A DNA stretch of 64,000 nucleotides from assembly GCF_030283145.1 (NCBI RefSeq), contig NZ_JASNWE010000003.1:1116001-1180000 (forward strand), read 5' to 3'. Positions 52,261 through 61,512 of this stretch are shown here, piece by piece. Within the stretch, counting starts at the first letter, position 1, and every line of letters starts with the position of its first letter. Both the position numbers and the translations under genes were made by a program. The notes under the pieces were generated by a model that worked only from the letters and a program-made list of their open reading frames with translations, was not told the origin of the DNA and did not search any database. The stretch is from Actinomadura xylanilytica (GTDB taxonomy: Bacteria; Actinomycetota; Actinomycetes; Streptosporangiales; Streptosporangiaceae).

Positions 52261-54405
52261 ATGACTTCTTACATCGTGGTCTTCGGCCTGATCGTGGTCG
52301 TGGTCCTGGTGGTCGTCCTGGTGGCCTTGGGCTTGCGGGCCAGCCGGGCGGGCCGGGACGACGACGACTGGATGGACGACGAGCAGCCGCAGCCGCAGTC
52401 GCGCGGCCGCCGCGCGGCGCCGCCGCCGGACGAGATGGGGCCGATCGCCCCCGACGACGGCTACGACGACGGCTACGAGGACGCGGCCTACGGGCCGGGA
52501 GCCGCCGACCCCGGCTACGACCGCCGCGTCGCCGGCGGGCCGCTGGCCGCGCCGACGGCCGCCCCGGCGCAGGCGCCTGCCCCGGCCGCGGCGCCGCCGC
52601 CTCCCGCCCCCAGTGGCCACGGCTCCGACGAGATGGAAGACGACGACTACTGGGCGACCATCACCTTCGACAAGCCCAAGTTCCCCTGGCAGCACGACGG
52701 CCAGCAGGAGCGTCCCGACGGTGAGATGGCCGGGGACCCACTGGCCACGCAGGCCGCCGAGCAGCAGGCGCCGCCCGCGGCCGTCGAGCCGCCCGGCCTG
52801 ACGCAGCCCGTCCCGATGGGCGCCGACCTGAACGCCCTCGCCGGCCTGGGCGGACCCGGCACGACCGGGCCCGGCGGGCCCGGCGGCATGGGCTCGACCG
52901 GACCGCAGCCGGCCGGTTCCGCCCCGGGCTCGTTCCAGTCCGGCCCGTACAGCGGTGATCCCGGCGCGACCGCGAACGACGGCTTCCCCACCGACATCGG
53001 CGCCAACGCCGGGCACCCCGGCGGCGGGCAGACGTCCCCGTTCGGCGTCCCCGCCGGGCACGGCGGCCACGGTGCGATGCCCGACCAGCCGGTCTACGGC
53101 GGCCAGGAGCAGCAGCCCGCCTACGGCTCGGCCGAGTCGCAGCAGCCGTTCGGCTCGGCCGACCAGTCCCCGTTCGGCGTGCCCGACCAGCAGCCGTCCT
53201 ACGGCGGCGGTCCGGCCGACCAGACGTCCTACCTCGGCGGCGACCAGTCCGGCTACGGCGGCGACCAGTCCCCGTACGGGTCTCCCGAGCAGCCTTCGTA
53301 CGGGGCCCCTGAGCCCTCGTACGGCAGCTCCCCCGAGCCCTCGTACGGCAGTGCCCCCGAATCGTCCTACGGTGCCCCTGAGCAGCCCTCGTACGGCGAC
53401 TACGGCTCCGGCGACCCGCTCGGCGGCCGTCCCGCCGCGGGCCCGCCGCCCGGACGGCAGGACGGCTACGACATGCCGCTGTCCCCGCCCGCGCCGCCGG
53501 CCCCTCCGGCTCCGCCCGCGCCCCCGGTGTCCGACCCGCGCGCGTCCGACCCGCTCGGCCTGCCGCTCGGCCGTCCCGAAGAGCCGGCCGCCCGCGGCTA
53601 CCCCGACGCGGGCGCCCCGGGGATGCCCGCGCAGGGCGGCGGCTCACCGGCCGACACCGACCCCCACAAGCTGCCCACCGTCGACGAACTGCTCCAGCGC
53701 ATCCAGACCGACCGCCAGCGCACGACGGGCCCCGCCGATTCCGGCGGGTCCTACGGCGGCGACCCGCTGGGCGACCCGCTCAGCAGCGGTTCGTTCGGCA
53801 CCGGGTCGGCGAGCGGGTCCGGCACCGGCCCCTGGTCGCCGCCGCCGCCGTCGTCCGGGCCGGGCTACGACTCCGACCCCGCCGGCTCGGCCGGCGGCCT
53901 GGGCGGCCTCGGCGGGACGGGCGGCTACAGCGCGCCCGGCCAGGGCTCGCAGACCGACGGCTACCCGACCGCGCCCGCCTACGGCGAGTCCTCGCGGTAC
54001 GAGGACCCGCTGGGCGGCGGCGGCCGTGACTCCTACGGCTCGTTCGGCGGCGAGCCCGGCCCCGGCGGCGGGATGAGCCCGCCCCCGGCCGGCGAGCCCG
54101 GCCGCTACGGCGACTTCAGCGGCAGCAGCTACAACGGCGGCGGCGACCCGCTGGGCGCGCCGCACGACCCGGGCGCGGGCCAGGGCGGTCCGGGCGGCAC
54201 CGGGGCGCCGGGCGGCTACAGCGACCCCAACGCCACCCAGGCGTACGGCAGCGGCTACCTCAACCAGCAGCAGGGCGGCTACCCGGGCGCCCCGGCACCC
54301 GGCGGCGACACCGGGACGGGCCCGTACGGCACGTCCCGTCCGGGCTCCGACCCGCGCCGCCAGCCGCCCGACGACTGGGAGAACCACCGCGACTACCGGC
54401 GCTGA
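52261..54405 (+). CDS. Large membrane-anchored low-complexity protein
   Basis: The protein of 714 residues has one N-terminal membrane helix (YIVVFGLIVVVVLVVVLVAL) and a very long Gly/Pro/Ser/Asp/Tyr-rich tail facing the cytoplasm by the charge rule. SYG repeats (PSYGAPEPSYGSSPEPSYGS at about 340-380) and GDPLG motifs recur. A short helical segment DPHKLPTVDELLQRIQTDRQ stands out near residue 470 as a possible partner-binding motif. No enzymatic domain is seen. A hairpin follows the gene. Confidence 0.85.
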   Translation: MTSYIVVFGLIVVVVLVVVLVALGLRASRAGRDDDDWMDDEQPQPQSRGRRAAPPPDEMGPIAPDDGYDDGYEDAAYGPGAADPGYDRRVAGGPLAAPTAAPAQAPAPAAAPPPPAPSGHGSDEMEDDDYWATITFDKPKFPWQHDGQQERPDGEMAGDPLATQAAEQQAPPAAVEPPGLTQPVPMGADLNALAGLGGPGTTGPGGPGGMGSTGPQPAGSAPGSFQSGPYSGDPGATANDGFPTDIGANAGHPGGGQTSPFGVPAGHGGHGAMPDQPVYGGQEQQPAYGSAESQQPFGSADQSPFGVPDQQPSYGGGPADQTSYLGGDQSGYGGDQSPYGSPEQPSYGAPEPSYGSSPEPSYGSAPESSYGAPEQPSYGDYGSGDPLGGRPAAGPPPGRQDGYDMPLSPPAPPAPPAPPAPPVSDPRASDPLGLPLGRPEEPAARGYPDAGAPGMPAQGGGSPADTDPHKLPTVDELLQRIQTDRQRTTGPADSGGSYGGDPLGDPLSSGSFGTGSASGSGTGPWSPPPPSSGPGYDSDPAGSAGGLGGLGGTGGYSAPGQGSQTDGYPTAPAYGESSRYEDPLGGGGRDSYGSFGGEPGPGGGMSPPPAGEPGRYGDFSGSSYNGGGDPLGAPHDPGAGQGGPGGTGAPGGYSDPNATQAYGSGYLNQQQGGYPGAPAPGGDTGTGPYGTSRPGSDPRRQPPDDWENHRDYRR

Positions 54406-54424
54406 CCGCGCCACCACCACCCCC

Positions 54425-54459
54425 GGAGCGGGGCCGCCGGACACCGGCGGCCCCGCTCC
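54425..54459. terminator. Perfect 16-pair hairpin
   Basis: GGAGCGGGGCCGCCGG and its exact complement flank ACA, just after the low-complexity gene. Confidence 0.8.
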
Positions 54460-54517
54460 GTCGTTCCCGCACCGCCTTCGATCCGCGCGGACGCCTCACA
54501 GCACCGGCAAATCATGG

Positions 54518-54530
54518 TTATATACACTAG
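54518..54530 (+). promoter_or_regulatory. -10 element for a leaderless transcript of the SulP fusion gene
   Basis: The AT-rich TTATATACACTAG contains TATACA about five bases before the GTG. That puts the start of transcription at or next to the first codon, and no Shine-Dalgarno is present, so translation is likely leaderless. Confidence 0.55.
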
Positions 54531-56822
54531 GTGACTTCAAAGCCACTCAACGTGTTCGCTTTGCGGCGAGATCTCCTCGCCTCGTTCGTCGTGTTCCTCG
54601 TCGCGATCCCCCTCTCCCTCGGCATCGCGGTGGCCTCCGGGGCGCCCATCGCCGCCGGACTGATCGCCGCGATCGTCGGCGGCGTCGTCGCCGGACTGCT
54701 CGGCGGCTCCCCGCTCCAGGTGAGCGGTCCGGCCGCCGGGCTCACCGTCATCGTGGCCGACCTGATCCAGACCTACGGCTGGCGGGCGACCTGCACGATC
54801 ACCCTGCTCGGCGGGCTGCTCCAGCTCGGGCTCGGGGCGTGCCGGGTGGCCCGCACGGCGCTGGCGGTGTCGCCCGCCGTCGTGCACGGGATGCTGGCCG
54901 GGGTGGGCGTCGTCCTCGTCCTCGCCCAGGTGCACGTGGTGCTCGGCGGCACCTCACGCCAGTCGGCGCTGCACAACCTGCAAGAGCTCCCCCGGCAGCT
55001 CGTCCACCCGCGTCCCCACCCGGCCCTGCTCGGTCTGCTGACCATCGCCGTGCTGGTGGCGTGGGCGCGGATGCCGCGGCCCGAGCGCGGGCCCGGCGCG
55101 GTGCTGCGCTGGATCCCGGGCCCGCTGCCCGCCATCGCCCTGGCGACCCTGACCGCCTGGGCGCTCGACTGGCACGCCCCGCGGGTCGACCTGCCGAGCT
55201 CGCTGCTGTCCGGCTGGCGGGCCCCGGTGCTGCCGGACGGCCCCCTGCCCGGCATCGTCGGCGCGGTGGTGTCGGTCGGGCTGGTCGCCGCGGTCGAGTC
55301 CCTGCTGTGCAGCGTGGCGATCGACCGGGCCAGGCCCGAGGACGTCCCGCGCGCCGACCTCGACCGCGAGCTTCTCGGCCAGGGCGCGGCCAACGCCGCG
55401 TCCGGGCTGCTGGGCGGGCTGCCGATCGCGGGCGTGATCGTGCGCAGCACGGCCAACCTGGAGGCGGGCGCCCGGACCCGGGCCTCCACGGTGCTGCACG
55501 GCGTCTGGGTGCTGGTGCTGGCGCTGTCCTGCGGCCCGGTCATCGAGCAGGTGCCGCTGGCGGCGCTGGCGGCGCTGCTCGTCCTGCTCGGCGCGAAGAT
55601 GATCGACACCGCCCGGGTCCGTGACCTGCGTCACCACCGCGAGGCGCCGGCCTACTTCGCCACCCTCGGCGGCGTCGTCGCGCTCGGGCTCGGCGAGGGG
55701 GTGCTGCTCGGCATCGGGGTGATGGCGGTGATGGCGCTGCGCCGGCTGACCCGGCTCTCGGTCCGGGTCGAGCGGTTCGACCCCGGGCCGGACGCGAGCG
55801 CCCTCCCGGCCCGCTGGCACGTGGTCGTGGAGGGCACGCTGACCTTCCTCGGCGTCCCGAAGGTGACCCGGGTCCTCCAGCGGATCCCGGCGGGCACCGG
55901 CGTCGACCTGGACCTGAACGTGGACTTCATGGACAACGCGGCGTTCGACGCAATCCATCAGTGGCGGCTCGCCCACGAACGCCAAGGGGGGAGGGTCGAC
56001 ATCGATGAGGTTCACGAGACTTGGTATGAAAGAGCTGTGACAGGCGATATGTCTCCGCCGCGCAAGTCGCCCCCGCAGGCTCGCTGGTGGGCACCTTGGG
56101 CGAACCGGCGGCGCAGGAACGAGACGACCACCGAACTCGACACTCCGGAGGTGTCACCGAGCGCTCTGCTGCTCGCCGGCGTCCGCGAGTACCACGGCCG
56201 CACCGCGCGGCTGGTCCGGCCGATCATGGCCGAGCTGGCGTTCGAGCAGAAGCCCGAGCATCTGTTCATCACCTGCGTCGACTCGCGCGTGGTGCCCAAC
56301 ATCATCACCGCGAGCGGCCCCGGCGACCTGTTCATCAACCGCAACGTGGGCAACCTCGTGCCGCGGCACGGTTCGCGCATGTCCGACGATTCGGTCGCCG
56401 CGACCGTGGAGTACGCGACCAGGGTGCTCGGCATCCGCACCATCACCGTGTGCGGCCACTCCAACTGCGGAGCCATGGCGGCGCTGCTGGCGGGCGGCAC
56501 CGAGATCGAGCACCTGACCTCGCTGTCGCGCTGGCTCAAGCACGGCAACCACAGCCTGGCCCGCTTCCTGGCCGCCGAGCAGGTGCCGGACGAGTCGCCG
56601 CTGGCCCGGCTCTGCCAGGTCAACGTGATGCAGCAGCTCGACAACCTGCTCACCTACCCCTGGATCCGGGACCGGGTCGACGCGGGCGAGCTGGAGCTGG
56701 TCGGCCTCTACCTCGATCTGGAGTCCGCCCAGGTGCAGATCCTGGACCGTCCGGCCGGCGTCTTCGTCGCCGTCCCGGACGAGACGCCCGAGGAATCGCG
56801 CGGCGCCCGCGCCCGCGGCTAG
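54531..56822 (+). CDS. SulP-family anion transporter fused to beta-carbonic anhydrase
   Basis: The 763-residue protein has a SulP transport domain (about 1-440, many helices, SGPAAGLTVIVADLI and GLLGGLPIAGVIVRSTANL), a STAS domain (about 455-530) and a beta-carbonic anhydrase (about 545-740) with TCVDSRV near 582 and CGHSNCGAM at 641-649 holding the zinc ligands. The fusion implies HCO3- transport coupled to CO2 hydration, as proposed for similar proteins. It starts at a GTG behind a -10-like TATACA, consistent with a leaderless transcript. Confidence 0.95.
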   Translation: MTSKPLNVFALRRDLLASFVVFLVAIPLSLGIAVASGAPIAAGLIAAIVGGVVAGLLGGSPLQVSGPAAGLTVIVADLIQTYGWRATCTITLLGGLLQLGLGACRVARTALAVSPAVVHGMLAGVGVVLVLAQVHVVLGGTSRQSALHNLQELPRQLVHPRPHPALLGLLTIAVLVAWARMPRPERGPGAVLRWIPGPLPAIALATLTAWALDWHAPRVDLPSSLLSGWRAPVLPDGPLPGIVGAVVSVGLVAAVESLLCSVAIDRARPEDVPRADLDRELLGQGAANAASGLLGGLPIAGVIVRSTANLEAGARTRASTVLHGVWVLVLALSCGPVIEQVPLAALAALLVLLGAKMIDTARVRDLRHHREAPAYFATLGGVVALGLGEGVLLGIGVMAVMALRRLTRLSVRVERFDPGPDASALPARWHVVVEGTLTFLGVPKVTRVLQRIPAGTGVDLDLNVDFMDNAAFDAIHQWRLAHERQGGRVDIDEVHETWYERAVTGDMSPPRKSPPQARWWAPWANRRRRNETTTELDTPEVSPSALLLAGVREYHGRTARLVRPIMAELAFEQKPEHLFITCVDSRVVPNIITASGPGDLFINRNVGNLVPRHGSRMSDDSVAATVEYATRVLGIRTITVCGHSNCGAMAALLAGGTEIEHLTSLSRWLKHGNHSLARFLAAEQVPDESPLARLCQVNVMQQLDNLLTYPWIRDRVDAGELELVGLYLDLESAQVQILDRPAGVFVAVPDETPEESRGARARG

Positions 56823-56851
56823 GGCCTGTCTCAGAGTGCCTCGGCCGTCGC

Positions 56852-56930
56852 GCGAGCGCGTTACCTGGCCGGTGGGGCGAAGCCGGAGGCGAGCCCCACC
56901 GGCCAGATCGCGGAGCGATGTCGCGCTCGC
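56852..56930. repeat. Nested inverted repeat after the SulP fusion gene
   Basis: TGGCCGGTGGGGC (56866-56878) pairs with GCCCCACCGGCCA (56893-56905); outside it GCGAGCGCG (56852-56860) pairs with CGCGCTCGC (56922-56930). It could fold as a large cruciform or RNA hairpin. It may be a terminator or a dispersed palindromic element. Confidence 0.6.
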
Positions 56931-57015
56931 CCAAGCCAGGTCGGTGTCCGAGCCGCCAGGCGAGGACGCCGGGCCGGGCTTTAAAACACGGCCTAGCCCG
57001 GACGGCACCGGAAAG

Positions 57016-57051
57016 GGTCATGGGCCGCCCCCCAACAGGCGGCCCATGACC
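57016..57051. terminator. Perfect 14-pair hairpin
   Basis: GGTCATGGGCCGCC and GGCGGCCCATGACC flank an eight-base loop between the SulP fusion gene and the convergent small membrane protein gene. Confidence 0.75.
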
Positions 57052-57056
57052 TTCGA

Positions 57057-57329
57057 TCAGCGGCCGACCAGCTGGTCGCCGCCCCGTTGCGTGCGGTCAC
57101 CGGTGCCCCGCGTCCCGCCGATGCCCCGCATTCGGTCGTCGGTGTCCGGCATCTGCTGGAGGTCGGTCCCGCGAATGTACATTCCGGTCAGCCGGCGCGC
57201 CCGCCGCGCGCTCCGGCTGGAAGCGGGCAGGAAAAGCGAGTCCGTCCGGCTCGATCGCGCGAAGTCCGCGAGGTAGACGAGTCCCGCCACCCCGACCAGC
57301 GCGAACATCCCGATCATGATGATGAGCAC
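57057..57329 (-). CDS. 90-residue membrane protein
   Basis: It starts at a GTG preceded by AGAGGAG. One membrane helix at the N-terminus (MIGMFALVGVAGLVYLADFA) is followed by a hydrophilic Arg/Gly-rich tail (SARRARRLTGMYIRGTDLQQ). No family is recognised. The start, length and hydrophobic profile make it likely to be real. Confidence 0.62.
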   Translation of the reverse strand: MLIIMIGMFALVGVAGLVYLADFARSSRTDSLFLPASSRSARRARRLTGMYIRGTDLQQMPDTDDRMRGIGGTRGTGDRTQRGGDQLVGR

Positions 57330-57560
57330 TTTGGCGCTCCTCTCTGCGGAACACGTACCGGGTGTCCCGCCGCCACCGCCGATCCCCCAAGGCGATCAGC
57401 TGTATCTATGACGTTATGCGCGCCGTTTTCGATCCTTTGTGTCGTGTGACCCGAAGCAGCCGAGTTCTAGGCCCCCATCCGGATCGGCCGGGACGGGGGC
57501 GAGGGGCTGTTCACGGCGGCTCAGGCAGAACCACGGCCGAACACAGCCGGATCATGAAAG

Positions 57561-57578
57561 CTCCCCCGCAGGTGGGAG
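57561..57578 (-). terminator. Probable rnpB terminator
   Basis: On the minus strand, CTCCC and GGGAG pair just downstream of the RNase P RNA, followed by CTTTCATG. Confidence 0.5.
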
Positions 57579-57586
57579 GAGTTGGG

Positions 57587-57988
57587 GCGGACGAGTCGGC
57601 CTGTAAGCCGGGTTCTGTCTCCCGCCGCGCGAGGCGGCGGGTGGCGGTCATCCATCTCGGGGCGCCGTTGCCGGCGCCCTCCAGCGGTCTACCCGCAGGC
57701 TCGGGCGGGCCGCCCTCGAACGCCTGCGCGGACGACTGCCGCCGTCCTTCTTGACCTTGCTCCGGGTGGGGTTTACCTAGCCGCCCACGTCACCGTGGGC
57801 GCTGGTGAGCTCTTACCTCACCGTTTCACCCTTACCACCGGCGGACCGGTGGCGGTCTGCTTTCTGTGGCACTGTCCCGCGGGTCACCCCGGGTCGGCGT
57901 TACCGACCACCCTGCCCTGTGGAGCCCGGACTTTCCTCGGCGAGGACCGTGAGGCCCCCGACGCGACCGCCCGGCCGGCTCGTCCGCC
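57587..57988 (-). ncRNA. rnpB: RNase P RNA component
   Basis: This type A RNase P RNA, about 400 bases long, is the catalytic part of the enzyme that matures tRNA 5' ends. Read on the minus strand, the 5' part holds GAGGAAAGTCCGGGCTCCAC, and the 3' part ACAGAACCCGGCTTACAGGC, the two strands of the conserved core. The ends GGCGGACGAG and CTCGTCCGCC pair as helix P1 and set the boundaries to within a few bases. Confidence 0.93.
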
Positions 57989-58094
57989 GTGGGGGAGATT
58001 CTACCGGGTCACGGGAGGCGGACGAGTAGCGCGGGCGGCCGGGGGGACGGTCGCGGGCGACCCCGGGGGAAACGACCGGGACGGCCGGATCCGG

Positions 58095-59213
58095 TCAGCG
58101 GGCCAGGTGGTGGGTGTCGTTGAACGCGCGCAGGGACGCCGGGCCGTCGTCGTACCAGTGCACCGACGACAGCGCCGCCACGTCGAGCTGCATCCGGTAC
58201 AGCGACGCCATCGGGGCGCCGAGGGCGGCCACGACCAGCAGCTTGATCGGCGTCACGTGCGAGACGACCAGCACCCGGCGGTGCCGGTGCCGGACCTTGA
58301 GCTTGTCGAGGGCGGTGCCGACCCGCCGCGCGACCTGGGTGAAGCTCTCGCCGCCGGGCGGCGGGACGTCCGGGTCGGCCAGCCACGCCTTCAGCTCGGC
58401 GGGCCACCGCTCGCCGGCCTCGGCGAACGTCAGGCCCTCCCAGTCGCCGAAGTCGGTCTCGCGGAAACCGTCCTCGATCCGGACCTCCACCCCGGTGACC
58501 TCGGCGACCTCGGCGGCGGTGGCGCGGCAGCGGGCGAGCGGCGAGGACACGATCGCCTCGACGCCCCGGTCCTTGAGGGCCAGCGCGGCGGCGCGGGCCT
58601 GGGCGCGGCCGGTGTCGGTGAGCGGGTGGTCGCCGATGCCCGCGAAGCGCTTCTCGGCCGACAGCGGCGTCTCGCCGTGCCGTAGGAGAAGCGTGACCGT
58701 CGGGGCGGTGGCCGCGCCCGACCATGCAGGCGCGGCGGCGGGCGCCGGGACGGTGTCGTGCTCGGGGGGCTCATCGATGGTGCGGACCCAGTGCTCGCCC
58801 CGGGCCGCGGCGTCCATGGCCTCGTTGGCGAGCCGGTCGGCGTGCGCGTTGCGGTTGCGCGGGATCCAGCCGTACACCACCGAGCCGAGCCCGGACGCGG
58901 CCTCCCGCGCCTCCAGCGCGAGCGGGATCATGTCCGGGTGCTTGATCTTCCAGCGGCCCGACATCTGCTCCACGACCAGCTTGGAGTCCATCCGCACCTC
59001 GACCCGGGCGGACGGGTCGAGCGCGGCGGCGGCGCGCAGCCCCGCGATCAGGCCGCGGTACTCGGCGACGTTGTTGGTGGCGTGCCCGATCGACTCGGCG
59101 ACCTCGGCCAGCAGCTCGCCGGTCGGCGCGTCGCGGACCAGCGCCCCGTACCCGGCCGGACCCGGGTTGCCCCGGGACCCGCCGTCGGCCTCGACGACCA
59201 GCGTGCGGCTCAT
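58095..59213 (-). CDS. Bifunctional RNase H / acid phosphatase
   Basis: The 372-residue protein has an N-terminal RNase HI-like domain (VVEADGGSRGNPGPAGYGAL; VEVRMDSKLVVEQMSG) that cuts RNA in RNA-DNA hybrids, and a C-terminal histidine-phosphatase (CobC-like) domain with LLRHGETPLS and VLVVSHVTPIKLL. This fusion is known in mycobacteria, where the second domain resembles alpha-ribazole phosphatase. It follows the zinc-ribbon gene in a conserved order. Confidence 0.94.
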   Translation of the reverse strand: MSRTLVVEADGGSRGNPGPAGYGALVRDAPTGELLAEVAESIGHATNNVAEYRGLIAGLRAAAALDPSARVEVRMDSKLVVEQMSGRWKIKHPDMIPLALEAREAASGLGSVVYGWIPRNRNAHADRLANEAMDAAARGEHWVRTIDEPPEHDTVPAPAAAPAWSGAATAPTVTLLLRHGETPLSAEKRFAGIGDHPLTDTGRAQARAAALALKDRGVEAIVSSPLARCRATAAEVAEVTGVEVRIEDGFRETDFGDWEGLTFAEAGERWPAELKAWLADPDVPPPGGESFTQVARRVGTALDKLKVRHRHRRVLVVSHVTPIKLLVVAALGAPMASLYRMQLDVAALSSVHWYDDGPASLRAFNDTHHLAR

Positions 59214-59241
59214 CGGCTCGTCCCGCTCACCCGCGCGGCCC

Positions 59242-59985
59242 TCAGAGCCCGGACTCGGGGGTGCGGACCAGGATCCGGCGGCACTCCTCGCAGCGGACGA
59301 CCTCGTCCTGCGCGGCGGCGCGGATCCGGTTGAGGTCGACGGTGTTGAGCGCGAGGTGGCAGCCCTGGCAGGCGCCCCGGTAGAGCTTGGCCGCGCCGAC
59401 CCCGCCGAACTGGTCGCGCAGCTTCTCGTACAGGCCAAGCAGGTCGTCCGGGACGTCCTTGGCGACCGCGGCGCGCGCGGAGCCGGTCGTCCCGGCCTCG
59501 TCGTCGATCTCGCGCTGGGCGGTGTCGCGGCGCTCGGTGAGCGCGGCCAGGTCCCGCTGGGCGGCGGCCTGGTCGGCGCGCAGCGAGCCGACCCGGCCCT
59601 CCAGCTCCTCCCGGCGCTCCATGATCTCCAGGACGACCTCCTCCAGGTCGGACTGGCGGCGGGTCAGCGACTCGATCTCGGCCTGGAGGCCGCTGAGGTC
59701 CTTGGCCGAGGTGACCTGGCCGGAGTCGAGCCGCTGCTGGTCGCGTTCCGCGCGGGCCCGGACCTGGTCGACGTCCTGTTCGGCCTTGCGCTGCTCGCGG
59801 TCGAGGTCGCCGACCTCGGTCTCGGCGCCCACGATCGCGTCGCGCAGCTCGGTCAGGCTGCCGCCGAGCCGGTCGATCTCGGCGAGCTCGGCGAGCGTCC
59901 GGCGGCGGTGCGCCAGCCGGTCGAGTGAGCTGTCGAGCTCTTGCAGGTCGATCAGGCGCAGCTGGGCTTGTGGTGCGGCTTTCAC
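59242..59985 (-). CDS. Coiled-coil protein with C-terminal zinc ribbon (C4-type)
   Basis: The 247-residue protein is a long helical hairpin (about residues 15-165) with a C-terminal C4 zinc ribbon: CQGCH and CEECRRI about 30 residues apart. The family is related to Chlamydia CT398 and resembles secondary-channel RNA polymerase regulators in layout. It lies between nif3-like and RNase H genes. The GTG start overlaps the upstream stop (GTGA). Confidence 0.9.
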   Translation of the reverse strand: MKAAPQAQLRLIDLQELDSSLDRLAHRRRTLAELAEIDRLGGSLTELRDAIVGAETEVGDLDREQRKAEQDVDQVRARAERDQQRLDSGQVTSAKDLSGLQAEIESLTRRQSDLEEVVLEIMERREELEGRVGSLRADQAAAQRDLAALTERRDTAQREIDDEAGTTGSARAAVAKDVPDDLLGLYEKLRDQFGGVGAAKLYRGACQGCHLALNTVDLNRIRAAAQDEVVRCEECRRILVRTPESGL

Positions 59986-60833
59986 TTCACTCCTTCGTCG
60001 TGCAGGCTCCACGCGTCGGTGCCGAGCGTGGACACCCTGGTTTCCAACTTGCCCGCTCCGTGCCGCCCGGCGGCGACGGCGTCGCCCGCTCCGGCGAGGG
60101 CGGTGAGGCGCCGTTCCGCGTCCGCCAACCAGGGCCATTCGGTCGCCCAGTGCGCGGCGTCGACCAGCGCGGGCCCCCCGTGCTCGGCGAACTCCGAGGC
60201 GGGGTGGTGGCGCAGGTCGGCGGTGAGGTAGACGTCGACGCCGGCGGCGCGCGCGGTGCCGAGCAGCGAGTCGCCCGCGCCGCCGCAGACCGCGACGGTG
60301 CCGACCGTGCGGCCGGGGTCGCCGGACGCCCGGACGCCCGCGGCGGTGGCCGGCAGCCCGGCCGCGACGCGGGCGGTGAAATCGCGCAGCGTCAGCGGCT
60401 CGGCCAGCTCGCCGATCCGGCCGAGGCCGCGGCGCGGGTCCTCGGCCGACGGGACCATCGGGCGCAACGGGCCGACCAGGCCCACGGCCCGCGCCAGCGC
60501 GTCGGACACGCCTGGGTCGGCGACGTCGGCGTTGGTGTGCGCGGTGTAGAGGGCGACGCCATTTCTGATCATGCGGTGCACGAGCCGGCCCTTGGGATCG
60601 GTCGCGGGAACGCCGTGCACCGGGCGCAGCAGCAGCGGGTGGTGGGTCACCACCAGGTCCGCGCCCCACTCCAGCGCCTCGTCGAGAACGGCCGTCACCG
60701 GGTCGACCGCGAACAGCACCCGGGCGACCTCCTGGCCGGGATCGCCGCAGACCAGGCCGACGGCGTCCCACGACTCGGCCCACGCCGGCGGGTAGAGCTC
60801 TTCGAGAGCCGTGATGACATGGGATAGACGCAC
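59982..60833 (-). CDS. Nif3-like dinuclear metal center protein
   Basis: The 283-residue protein matches the Nif3/YqfO family: WAESWDAVGLVCGDPGQEVA, VVTHHPLLLRP with the metal-binding histidines, TAHTNADVA and the C-terminal DLRHHPASEFAEHGG. It may be a GTP cyclohydrolase I type 2-like or regulatory hydrolase; function is not settled. The GTG (VRLSHVITAL) is chosen because earlier codons lack protein character. Confidence 0.92.
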   Translation of the reverse strand: MRLSHVITALEELYPPAWAESWDAVGLVCGDPGQEVARVLFAVDPVTAVLDEALEWGADLVVTHHPLLLRPVHGVPATDPKGRLVHRMIRNGVALYTAHTNADVADPGVSDALARAVGLVGPLRPMVPSAEDPRRGLGRIGELAEPLTLRDFTARVAAGLPATAAGVRASGDPGRTVGTVAVCGGAGDSLLGTARAAGVDVYLTADLRHHPASEFAEHGGPALVDAAHWATEWPWLADAERRLTALAGAGDAVAAGRHGAGKLETRVSTLGTDAWSLHDEGVK

Positions 60834-60943
60834 GTCCCGCAGGCTACAGCCCCGGGGCGCTCCAGCCGAGCCACCGCCGAACACCGCCCGCCGCCCGGTC
60901 TGGAACGATGAGGGCGGGGGAGGCCGAACGAGGGGAGACTTCC

Positions 60944-61468
60944 ATGCCGGTCGCCGACGCCCTACCTGAGCCGGAGCCGAGCGCGAGCCGCCCGCACATG
61001 CCCGGCTACGGAGTGCGGGGGCCCGCGGACGGCAGCGGCCTGCTGCCCTGGGCCTGGGCCGTCGAGCGCATGTCGGCGGCCCGCAATTTCTGGCTGTGCA
61101 CCGTCCGTCCGGACGGGCGCCCGCACTCGATGCCGGTGTGGGGCGCCTGGTCCGGGGAAGCGCTGCTGTTCAGCAGCAGCCTGCCGTCCCGCAAGATCAC
61201 CAACCTGCGGGCCAACCCGCAGGTGGTGGTGACCACCGAGGCGGCCGAGGAGCCGGTGGTGATCGAGGGCCGCGCCGAGATCGTCACCGAGCCGCGCAAG
61301 CTCCAACTGTTCATCGACCTGGTCAACGCCAAGTACGCCACCGGCTATCGTGTGGATTTCCTGGACCCCGCGGTGAACGCGACGGTAGAAGTGCGGCCCG
61401 AGCGGGCATTCGGACTATGGCAGGGGGACTTCACCGGTTCTCCCACCCGCTGGTCGTTCGGGGAGTGA
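60944..61468 (+). CDS. Pyridoxamine 5'-phosphate oxidase-like (FMN/F420-binding) protein
   Basis: The 174-residue split-barrel protein has NFWLCTVRPDGRPHSMPVWG and SSLPSRKITNLRANPQVVVT, as in the PNPOx-like family, which binds FMN, F420 or heme. Actinobacterial members often are F420H2-dependent reductases. AGGGGAG lies before the ATG. No adjacent gene gives the substrate. Confidence 0.87.
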   Translation: MPVADALPEPEPSASRPHMPGYGVRGPADGSGLLPWAWAVERMSAARNFWLCTVRPDGRPHSMPVWGAWSGEALLFSSSLPSRKITNLRANPQVVVTTEAAEEPVVIEGRAEIVTEPRKLQLFIDLVNAKYATGYRVDFLDPAVNATVEVRPERAFGLWQGDFTGSPTRWSFGE

Positions 61469-61512
61469 ACGGCCACGGGATCATTTCGGAGACTCATCGC
61501 GTTGGAGTGTGT

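Noticed and set aside
53260..53410. Tandem repeats around TCGTACGG
   Set aside because: They encode the PSYG protein repeats of the low-complexity gene, not a mobile or CRISPR repeat.
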